Source of the DNA: Erysipelotrichaceae bacterium
GTDB taxonomy: Bacteria > Bacillota_I > Bacilli_A > Erysipelotrichales > Erysipelotrichaceae
Reading direction: 5' to 3'
NCBI GenBank assembly: GCA_017620435.1
Contig: JAFZQL010000161.1
Span: 1 to 9,566 of the forward strand
DNA: 9,566 nt
The position numbers and the translations under genes were made by a program. The notes beneath the pieces are model-generated. The model searched no databases. It saw only the letters and a program-made list of their open reading frames with translations, and was not told where the DNA came from. How positions within the stretch are numbered: the first letter of the stretch is position 1; every line of letters begins with the position of its first letter. This document shows positions 1-5,210 of the stretch, piece after piece.

Positions 1-1
1 C

Positions 2-1177
2 GCCTTCCTGGGATGGTCATTGAACAAGGATGACAGAATGCCGGAATACACGGCAGGAGATGACATTACCGGCATCAATCTCGATTATGGCAACAACGTT
101 ACAATCACCCTGTATGCCATCTATTCCGATCCGATCACATACACTATCTCCCTTGACCCTAAAGGCGGCACTCCTGCCCCTAAGCAGTCCTACGATTCCA
201 GATTAAGCATGAACGCAAATGGAACCTATTCCGGAACCTATGATGTCTCTTCCACAGCCTTCAAGCTTCCTAAGCTTGTAAAAGACGGCTACAAGTTCAA
301 CGGATGGTACGATCTGAATACAGGGAAGAAGCTAAGCTCCATCGCCAAGGGATCATATGGAGACAAGTCTCTATATGCTTCCTTTACCCCTGTCGCATAC
401 AAAATCACCTATACCCTGAACAAGGGAAGCATTCCAAAGGACGAGGTCTATGACAGGACCTTCTCCATAGAGACAGAGGAGATCGTCCTTCCTGAACCTT
501 ACCGGAAAGGCTATACTTTTGACGGATGGTATCTGGATAAGGCATTGACCCAGCAGGCACTGTCCATCCATGATCTTCCTATGAAGAATGTCAAGCTCTA
601 CGCAGGATGGATCCCGAACGTCTATTCCATCACCTTCAGGTCATGGGACCATGCGGACATCACTCTGGACGGATACCGGTATGACGTATCCTACAAACTG
701 GACAGCGATATCTTCGATGTCCCGGGAAAGGCCGTATCCAAGTGGACCTACTCCTATGTCGATGCCAAGGGCAAAACCGTTACCAAGACCATCGCCGGCA
801 ATGCATCAGTGAAGAACCTGGTATCGCAGGACGGAGGAAACATCGTCCTTTCCGTAGTAACTTCTGTAAACAAGACCACCGGCATCGAAACGGAGCTCTG
901 GAAGGATGTCACCTATACCATCAAGTATTCCCTTCCTAAAGGGACTACCAACGGATCCAAAAACCCGACCAAGTACTCCTATACGGAAGAAGAGAATGTC
1001 TATATGATAAAAAACCCTGTCAGATCAGACTGTTATTTCCTTTATTGGACCTATGAAGACAGAGAAGGAGAAACACAGCTCATCTATCCTGTCAACTATG
1101 ACGGCACAAAGAACGGCTATTCCTACCTGCCTGCAGGGATGCATCAGAACATCGTGCTTGTTGCGTATTTTGAATGA
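2..1177 (+). CDS. Surface/secreted protein with InlB B-type (Flg_new) repeats, 5'-truncated by window edge
   Basis: The open frame runs in from before the window edge (first full codon at base 2) and stops at TGA 1175-1177, giving 391 visible residues. No start is visible; the TTG at base 20 lies inside a repeat (AFLGWSLNKDD) and should not be taken as the start. Four beta-rich units can be seen: a partial one at residues 1-44, canonical units with GYKFNGWY near residue 96 and GYTFDGWY near residue 170, and a degenerate last unit (YFLYWTYED) ending in LVAYFE. Between units 3 and 4 lies about 100 residues of Thr/Val/Lys-rich sequence without the GW motif. The family (Listeria-Bacteroides repeat, InlB B-repeat fold) occurs in secreted and wall-associated proteins of Firmicutes, often adhesins. 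There is no LPXTG motif or C-terminal membrane segment, so any anchoring or signal sequence must be in the missing N-terminal part. Function as an adhesin is inference. Confidence 0.85.
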   Translation, partial: AFLGWSLNKDDRMPEYTAGDDITGINLDYGNNVTITLYAIYSDPITYTISLDPKGGTPAPKQSYDSRLSMNANGTYSGTYDVSSTAFKLPKLVKDGYKFNGWYDLNTGKKLSSIAKGSYGDKSLYASFTPVAYKITYTLNKGSIPKDEVYDRTFSIETEEIVLPEPYRKGYTFDGWYLDKALTQQALSIHDLPMKNVKLYAGWIPNVYSITFRSWDHADITLDGYRYDVSYKLDSDIFDVPGKAVSKWTYSYVDAKGKTVTKTIAGNASVKNLVSQDGGNIVLSVVTSVNKTTGIETELWKDVTYTIKYSLPKGTTNGSKNPTKYSYTEEENVYMIKNPVRSDCYFLYWTYEDREGETQLIYPVNYDGTKNGYSYLPAGMHQNIVLVAYFE

Positions 1178-1199
1178 GAATCACAAATACTGATATAAT
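1170..1199 (+). promoter_or_regulatory. Extended -10 promoter for the lipoprotein gene
   Basis: TTGAAT at 1170-1175 (-35-like), an 18-base spacer, then TGA-TATAAT with the hexamer at 1194-1199 and the extended TG at 1191-1192. The -10 is a perfect consensus. It overlaps the last codons of the upstream surface-protein gene. The predicted start of transcription is about 1205-1207, inside the left arm of the adjacent terminator stem, so the new transcript would carry only part of that hairpin. Confidence 0.6.
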
Positions 1200-1228
1200 A
1201 AGGTCATAAATCGTCTATGACCTTTTTT
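1200..1228 (+). terminator. Rho-independent terminator of the surface-protein gene
   Basis: A perfect 9-bp stem (AAGGTCATA 1200-1208 pairing with TATGACCTT 1216-1224) has a 7-base loop and is followed by a T run reaching 1228. It lies 23 bases after the TGA stop of the upstream gene. The ATG at 1217 is inside the right arm of the stem, which argues against using it as the start of the next gene. Confidence 0.8.
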
Positions 1229-2050
1229 ATGAAAACGGTGATGAAGAGACTGATCCTGATGGTTCTCGTACTGATGCTTTGGGGCTGCAGCGAAAGCAGT
1301 GCAGGCGATGGGGCGAGAAACGAACTGGTAAAGGATTACGGATTTAAGATGGAAGAGGATCTGAAAGCCTATATCGGCGATCATTTTGATGTGAATGAGA
1401 ACTATGCCATGGGGAACGGAATCAAGATCCTGAATCTTGACAAAAGCTCCGAGGAACTGCAGATGTTTCCGGTGTACCGCGATGAGGATCTGATCTTTAC
1501 GGTACTGTACGGACAGGAAACGCTTTATCTGTCTGAGCCTGCTTTTTTGGCTGCGATCGAAGAGAACAGCGAGTTTCTGATTCTTAAGGCGGATGGAAAC
1601 ATCTATTATGTATCGAAAGAAGAGATCCTGTCTGCAGACGGAGAAGGGAAGGAACTGTCGGATAAAATGAAAAGCAGAATAGAAAAAATCAGAGACGGAC
1701 AGATCGATAGAAATCTGATGGGTATTGAAAAAAGAACGATCCGTCTGGTTTCTCAGCAGGATGATCAGCCGGTCATTAATGAAGCGGACTATCGTAACGA
1801 CAGGATCATTGTCCGTTTTGTCAGCGATGATATTGAAAACAAAATAAGGATGTACGAGGCATTCTGCCACGGCAAGGTACAGGATGAGTATTTTGGGGAT
1901 AACACCTATCTTTTCTGTTTCGAACCGTTAAACAGCAAGAACCTGAAGATACTGCTTGATGCCAGTAACGGTCTTAGTTATGTCTTAAACGCATCTCTGG
2001 ACGAAAGAATCGACAACGTGGAGCCTGTAGACGGTCTGGAAACAGAATAA
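1229..2050 (+). CDS. Predicted lipoprotein of unknown function
   Basis: From ATG 1229 the product is 273 residues: a short basic n-region (MKTVMKR), a hydrophobic core (LILMVLVLML) and a lipobox-like LWGC with Cys20, pointing to a lipid-anchored protein on the outer face of the membrane. The mature part is acidic and mostly soluble. The last 80 or so residues show a beta-alpha-beta-beta-type pattern: RIIVRFV, a helical stretch, TYLFCF, a Leu-rich helix (LKILLDASNGL), then YVLNASLDE. This is reminiscent of the propeptide/inhibitor I9 fold of subtilisin-like proteases, but I do not recognise the family. Possible starts are 1217 (inside the terminator stem), 1229 and 1241. None has a good Shine-Dalgarno sequence; 1229 was chosen for a complete signal peptide and because it lies after the stem, and 1241 is nearly as good. 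Stop is TAA. The gene has its own promoter and is not co-transcribed by design with either neighbour. Confidence 0.75.
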   Translation: MKTVMKRLILMVLVLMLWGCSESSAGDGARNELVKDYGFKMEEDLKAYIGDHFDVNENYAMGNGIKILNLDKSSEELQMFPVYRDEDLIFTVLYGQETLYLSEPAFLAAIEENSEFLILKADGNIYYVSKEEILSADGEGKELSDKMKSRIEKIRDGQIDRNLMGIEKRTIRLVSQQDDQPVINEADYRNDRIIVRFVSDDIENKIRMYEAFCHGKVQDEYFGDNTYLFCFEPLNSKNLKILLDASNGLSYVLNASLDERIDNVEPVDGLETE

Positions 2051-2056
2051 AAGCTA

Positions 2057-2071
2057 TATTTCCGGGAAATA
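2057..2071. repeat. 15-bp dyad TATTTCC-G-GGAAATA
   Basis: A perfect inverted repeat of 7 bp around a single G, six bases after the lipoprotein stop. As RNA it would form only a 5-bp AU stem with a CCGGG loop and no T run follows, so it is not a terminator by itself. It may be a protein site, a 3'-end stabiliser, or chance. Confidence 0.4.
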
Positions 2072-2089
2072 AACAGATAAAAAAACAGG

Positions 2090-2129
2090 AAAAACAGTTA
2101 AAAAAAACGAAGAAAACAACTGTTTTTTT
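2090..2129 (+). terminator. Probable intrinsic terminator after the lipoprotein gene
   Basis: AAAAACAGTT (2090-2099) pairs with AACTGTTTTT (2118-2127), a 10-bp stem followed without a gap by the rest of a 7-T run ending at 2129. The loop is large (18 bases, A-rich) and only two pairs are G-C, so it is weaker than the terminator at 1200. Position and strand fit ending the lipoprotein transcript before the ribosomal operon promoter. Confidence 0.55.
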
Positions 2130-2165
2130 GTATTTTTAGACATATTTTGGAAACACCGATAAGCG

Positions 2166-2184
2166 TTGAATATATGATATTCAA
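2166..2184. promoter_or_regulatory. 19-bp perfect dyad upstream of the S10 promoter (candidate operator)
   Basis: TTGAATAT-ATG-ATATTCAA is an 8-bp perfect inverted repeat with a 3-bp centre. Its centre is about 83 bp before the predicted transcription start. No T run follows on either strand, so it does not look like a terminator. The size and symmetry suit a dimeric DNA-binding protein, but no regulator can be named. Confidence 0.4.
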
Positions 2185-2231
2185 AAAAGTCAGTAAAATA
2201 GCGGTTTTTCGATAAAAAGTTGTTGAAAAAA
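2183..2231 (+). promoter_or_regulatory. Phased A/T tracts, UP-element-like, at the S10 promoter
   Basis: Tracts of four to six A or T at 2183-2188, 2195-2198, 2205-2209, 2214-2218 and 2226-2231 have centres about 9-12 bp apart, close to one helical turn. They lie just upstream of and into the -35 box. Such tracts favour contact with the RNA polymerase alpha subunit and DNA bending at strong promoters. Confidence 0.45.
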
Positions 2232-2251
2232 CACGAATAAAATCATATAAT
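2223..2251 (+). promoter_or_regulatory. Main promoter of the S10-spc operon
   Basis: TTGAAA at 2223-2228 and TATAAT at 2246-2251, with a 17-bp spacer, form a near-perfect sigma-A type promoter. Predicted transcription starts around 2257-2259, leaving a leader of about 120 nt before rpsJ. It is the only strong promoter I can find between the lipoprotein gene and the window end on this strand. Confidence 0.8.
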
Positions 2252-2254
2252 ATA

Positions 2255-2264
2255 CGAGCGCTCG
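2255..2264. repeat. 10-bp GC-rich palindrome at the predicted transcription start
   Basis: CGAGCGCTCG is a perfect 10-bp palindrome spanning roughly -3 to +7 relative to the predicted start. It stands out in an otherwise A/T-rich stretch. It could be a repressor site, or simply a GC-rich discriminator of the kind found at growth-rate-regulated promoters. Confidence 0.35.
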
Positions 2265-2378
2265 CGAAGATATGGGAGATTGCTGGCACACGGATTCCTG
2301 TGGAATTGTGTGATAACCAGGGAACTCACATGGAGCGGGTTATCCGTAAGGATTAATGGAATATAGGAGGAAAATTCT
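2258..2378 (+). promoter_or_regulatory. Structured 5' leader of the S10 operon (candidate autoregulatory RNA)
   Basis: The leader holds a strong hairpin. An outer helix CTGG 2283-2286 / CCAG 2317-2320 is followed by CACAC 2287-2291 / GTGTG 2308-2312, a bulged G2292, and GATTCC/GGAATT with a TGT triloop; the bases ATAA 2313-2316 are unpaired on the 3' side. A competing 7-bp pairing exists between GATAACC 2312-2318 and GGTTATC 2338-2344. A third small hairpin ATCC-GTAA-GGAT (2342-2353), with a GNRA-type loop, lies just before the Shine-Dalgarno AGGAGG at 2365-2370 and is exclusive with the second. No U run follows, so control, if any, would more likely act at translation. In Enterobacteria the S10 leader binds L4; a comparable role here is inference. 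Confidence 0.5.
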
Positions 2379-2690
2379 ATGGCAAAGAACAACGTAAGAA
2401 TCAAATTAAAGGCTTACGAACACAGATCACTGGATGCTGCAACCGAGAAGATCGTTAAGGCTGCGGAAGACGGTGGTGTGAAGAAGGTCATCGGACCTAT
2501 TCCGCTTCCTACAGAGAAGCAGATCGTAACTGTACTGAGATCCGTACATGTCAATAAGGACTCAAGAGAACAGTTCGAAATCAGAACGCACAAGCGTCTG
2601 ATTGAAATCATTGGGCCAAGTGCAAAGACGATCGACGCCCTCAGCCGTCTGGAACTGCCTAGTGGTGTAGATATTGAAATCAAATTGTAA
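2379..2690 (+). CDS. rpsJ: 30S ribosomal protein S10
   Basis: Product of 103 residues, usual for S10 (about 102). It starts MAKNNVRIKLKAYEHRSLD and holds the family's core IGPIPLPTEK and the conserved loop SVHVNKDSREQFEIRTHKR, followed by LPSGVDIEIKL at the C-terminus. S10 sits in the head of the 30S subunit and in other bacteria also joins NusB in transcription antitermination. The start is fixed by AGGAGG at 2365-2370, eight bases upstream. It is the first gene of the operon, 14 bases before rplC, and the gene most directly exposed to control by the leader. No tuf or fus gene precedes it, unlike in Bacillus, where tufA is directly upstream. Confidence 0.97.
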   Translation: MAKNNVRIKLKAYEHRSLDAATEKIVKAAEDGGVKKVIGPIPLPTEKQIVTVLRSVHVNKDSREQFEIRTHKRLIEIIGPSAKTIDALSRLELPSGVDIEIKL

Positions 2691-2704
2691 AGAAAGGTGA
2701 CATC

Positions 2705-3379
2705 ATGAAAGGAATACTTGGAAGAAAACTCGGCATGACACAAGTCTTCACCGCCGACGGCGATCTGATTCCTGTAACCGTGATCGAAGTTCAGCCTAAC
2801 GCCGTTCTTCAGAAGAAGAATGTCGAGACAGACGGCTATGAAGCTTTACAGCTCGGTTATGAGGATAAGAAAGAAGCTCGTGCCAGCAAGCCGGAATTGG
2901 GCCATGCGAAGAAGGCTGGCCTGGGTCCTAAGCAGTTCATCAGAGAAGTCAGAAGCGATGAGATGAACTATGAAGTTGGACAGGAAGTAAAAGCAGATAT
3001 CTTTTCCGCTGGTGATATGGTAGACGTTACCGGTATCTCAAAGGGTAAAGGATATACGGGAACAATCAAACGTTATCATGCGCACATGATCAACGAGACG
3101 CACGGTGCAGGTCCTGTACACAGACACGTTGGATCATTGGCAACGACCGGTAGAAACAACGGACGTATCGAAAAGAATACACCGATGCCGGGACATGACG
3201 GAAGTTTGAAAACGACAAATCAGAACCTTGAAGTCATAAAAGTAGACGCTGAAAAGAATTACATGCTGGTCAAGGGCAATGTACCGGGACCTAAGAGAGG
3301 TCTGGTCATAGTCAAGACGACCACGAAGAAAGTAAAACACGTAGAACCTAAAGTTTTACTGAGCAAGGAGGCTGAATAA
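2705..3379 (+). CDS. rplC: 50S ribosomal protein L3
   Basis: Product of 224 residues, slightly longer than the usual 205-215. The N-terminus (MKGILGRKLGMTQVF) and the stretch IFSAGDMVDVTGISKGKGY are typical. L3 is an early 23S rRNA-binding protein whose central loop reaches the peptidyl transferase centre. Here that loop (residues about 124-173) reads HRHVGSLATTGRNNGRIEKN and then PMPGHDGSLKTTNQNLEV. The familiar RVFKGK and GxMG motifs of E. coli and Bacillus L3 are not recognisable, and the position of the methylated Gln of E. coli appears to be His. The C-terminal tail (residues 205-224) is a Lys/Val-rich extension. The frame is clean with no sign of a shift. Ribosome binding site AAAGGTG lies just before ATG 2705. 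The last codons of the gene carry the Shine-Dalgarno of rplD. Confidence 0.96.
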   Translation: MKGILGRKLGMTQVFTADGDLIPVTVIEVQPNAVLQKKNVETDGYEALQLGYEDKKEARASKPELGHAKKAGLGPKQFIREVRSDEMNYEVGQEVKADIFSAGDMVDVTGISKGKGYTGTIKRYHAHMINETHGAGPVHRHVGSLATTGRNNGRIEKNTPMPGHDGSLKTTNQNLEVIKVDAEKNYMLVKGNVPGPKRGLVIVKTTTKKVKHVEPKVLLSKEAE

Positions 3380-3381
3380 TT

Positions 3382-4014
3382 ATGAAGCTGGATGTATTGG
3401 ATTTAACTGGCAAGAAAGTCGGCAACGTTGAAGTAGCCGATTCAGTCTTCAACTGCGAAGTGAACGAACAGGCGATCTTCGATGCAGTATTAAGACAGAC
3501 AAGTTCATGGAGGCAGGGCACCCATGATACAAAGACAAGAGCGGAAGTATCCGGCGGCGGCAAGAAGCCGTTCAGACAGAAGGGTACAGGTAGAGCCAGA
3601 CAGGGTAGTACGCGTGCTGTTCAGTACAGACACGGCGGCATCGCCTTCGGTCCTACACCGAGAAGCCACACCTTCAAGCTCAACAGAAAAGTCAGAAGAC
3701 TGGCTCTGCGTTCCGGTCTGACACTCAAGGCAAAGAACAACGATCTGCTTTGCATTGACAACATCAAGATGGATGCCATCAAGACAAAGGAATTTGTCAA
3801 AGTGCTGAATGCGCTGGGCATCGAAAGAAAAGCGCTGTTTGTTGTAGATTTCGATGAAGATTTCGATAACGCCTTCATGAGCTTAAGAAATCTGAACAAC
3901 ATCGTCATGGTTACGGCGGAAGGCCTGAACATCTATGATCTTCAGAATGCCAACAAGCTGGTGGTAACCAAGGCGGCAGCCGTCAAATTAGGGGAGGTAT
4001 TAGGTAATGAGTAA
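3382..4014 (+). CDS. rplD: 50S ribosomal protein L4
   Basis: Product of 210 residues, the normal length. Residues about 43-75 form the extended loop that lines the exit tunnel, with RQGTH, then GGGKKPFRQKGTGRARQGS, followed by FGPTPRSHTFKLNRKVRRLA. L4 assembles early on 23S rRNA and, with L22, forms the tunnel constriction where macrolides bind. The sequence of that loop looks normal. In E. coli L4 is also the autogenous repressor of the S10 operon; the candidate leader RNA upstream would be a target to test. The Shine-Dalgarno AAGGAGG (3365-3371) is inside the end of rplC. The gene overlaps rplW by 8 bases. Confidence 0.97.
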   Translation: MKLDVLDLTGKKVGNVEVADSVFNCEVNEQAIFDAVLRQTSSWRQGTHDTKTRAEVSGGGKKPFRQKGTGRARQGSTRAVQYRHGGIAFGPTPRSHTFKLNRKVRRLALRSGLTLKAKNNDLLCIDNIKMDAIKTKEFVKVLNALGIERKALFVVDFDEDFDNAFMSLRNLNNIVMVTAEGLNIYDLQNANKLVVTKAAAVKLGEVLGNE

Positions 4015-4297
4015 CGCTAGAGACATTATTATTCGTCCTCTTGTCACAGAAAAAACGATCCGGTCTCAGGAAGCCGACAATACTGTCGTATTCGAAGTAA
4101 AGAAAGGCACCAACAAGATCCAGATCAAACAGGCGATTGAAGAGATATTCAATGTCAAGGTTGAATCCGTGAATGTCGTCAATCAGAAGCCTAAAACCAA
4201 GCGTATGGGAAGATACGTTGGTAAAGCGAACCATCTTAAGAAAGCGTACATCACGCTGAAAGACGGTTACAAGATCGATATCCTGGCGGATAAGTAA
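4007..4297 (+). CDS. rplW: 50S ribosomal protein L23
   Basis: Product of 96 residues, normal length. It shows the L23 pattern IIIRPLVTEKT near the N-terminus, then FEVKKGTNKIQIKQAIEEIF and VNVVNQKPKTKRMGR. L23 lies at the tunnel exit and is the docking point for trigger factor and SRP. Its ATG is within the last codons of rplD (ATGAGTAA, 8-base overlap), preceded by GGGGAGG at 3991-3997, which suggests translational coupling to L4. A 64-base gap, the longest inside the operon, separates it from rplB. Confidence 0.97.
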   Translation: MSNARDIIIRPLVTEKTIRSQEADNTVVFEVKKGTNKIQIKQAIEEIFNVKVESVNVVNQKPKTKRMGRYVGKANHLKKAYITLKDGYKIDILADK

Positions 4298-4309
4298 TCG
4301 GTCGAAACT

Positions 4310-4336
4310 ATCGGAAGAAATATGCTATTTCCGGAT
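4310..4336 (+). other. Intercistronic hairpin between rplW and rplB
   Basis: GAAATA 4317-4322 pairs with TATTTC 4326-4331 around a TGC triloop. An outer part, ATC 4310-4312 with GAT 4334-4336 plus G4314-C4332, continues the stem beyond an AA bulge and a G-G mismatch. No T run follows, so it is not a terminator. It ends ten bases before the rplB Shine-Dalgarno (AGGAGG 4346-4351) and may be a processing or translation-control element. Confidence 0.4.
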
Positions 4337-4361
4337 AATTGCATAAGGAGGAAAGATTAAT

Positions 4362-5195
4362 ATGGCTATTAAAAAGTATAAGCCAACGACTCCTGGTAGA
4401 CGTGGAATGACCACTCTTACCTTTGAAGAGATCACGAAAACCGCTCCTGAAAAGAGCCTGACCGTATCTCTGATGAAGACGGGCGGCAGAAACAATACAG
4501 GAAGAATTACAACAAGACATCACGGCGGCGGACACAAGCAGCTGTATCGAATCATCGATTTCAAGAGAAACAAGGACGATGTTCCGGCAACCGTGAATGC
4601 GATCGAATACGATCCGAACAGAAATGCGAACATTGCCTTACTGTTCTATGCGGACGGTGAAAAGAGATACATCATCGCGCCGAAAGATCTCAACGTCGGC
4701 ATGAAAGTCGTTTCCGGCCCTAAAACCGATATCAAGGTCGGCAACTGCTGCGAAATGAGAAACATGCCTGAAGGTACGATCGTACACAACATCGAACTGA
4801 AGCCTGGCAAGGGCGGTCAGCTGGCTAGAGCAGCCGGCGCAAGCGCTCAGATCCTGGCAGTCGAAGACAAGTACGTTACCGTCAGACTCGCTTCGGGCGA
4901 AATGAGAAAGATCCTGGCCAACTGCCGTGCCACGATCGGCGTTGTCGGCAACGAAGACTACACGCTGGTCAACTGGGGCAAGGCAGGCAGAAACCGCTGG
5001 AAAGGCATCAGACCTACCGTCAGAGGTTCAGCCATGAACCCGATCGACCACCCGCACGGCGGTGGTGAAGGCAGATCGCCTGTCGGACGTAAGTCGCCAA
5101 TGACACCTTGGGGCAAGAAGGCCATGGGTGTTAAGACAAGAAAGCACAAGAAAGCTTCTAACGATCTGATCGTCAGAAGAAGGAATGCGAAGTAG
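4362..5195 (+). CDS. rplB: 50S ribosomal protein L2
   Basis: Product of 277 residues, typical length. The N-terminal part (MAIKKYKPTTPGRRGMT) and the RNA-binding block with GRITTRHHGGGHK and YRIIDFKRNK are canonical. The C-terminal part has the conserved AMNPIDHPHGGGEGR, including the His that corresponds to the peptidyl-transferase-proximal His229 of E. coli. L2 is needed for subunit association and peptidyl transferase activity. It has its own strong ribosome binding site ten bases before ATG. It ends in TAG, and the next in-frame stop (TAG 5208-5210) lies directly before the rpsS ATG in the same frame; so UAG cannot be a routine sense codon here without fusing L2 to S19. Confidence 0.97.
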   Translation: MAIKKYKPTTPGRRGMTTLTFEEITKTAPEKSLTVSLMKTGGRNNTGRITTRHHGGGHKQLYRIIDFKRNKDDVPATVNAIEYDPNRNANIALLFYADGEKRYIIAPKDLNVGMKVVSGPKTDIKVGNCCEMRNMPEGTIVHNIELKPGKGGQLARAAGASAQILAVEDKYVTVRLASGEMRKILANCRATIGVVGNEDYTLVNWGKAGRNRWKGIRPTVRGSAMNPIDHPHGGGEGRSPVGRKSPMTPWGKKAMGVKTRKHKKASNDLIVRRRNAK

Positions 5196-5210
5196 AAAGG
5201 GGAAGAATAG

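Noticed and set aside
20..1177. TTG at base 20 as start of the first gene
   Set aside because: The frame is open to the window edge and codes for repeat sequence (AFLGW) before this TTG, so the gene is cut by the window.
1181..1870. 229-codon open frame on the minus strand opposite the lipoprotein gene
   Set aside because: It lies wholly antisense to a gene with a clear signal peptide, has no ribosome binding site or recognisable family, and has the odd Phe/Ile/Gln/Arg composition of a shadow frame.
4310..4336. Hairpin before rplB as an internal terminator
   Set aside because: No T run follows on the + strand and the genes after it need the same transcript; kept only as a possible processing or control element.
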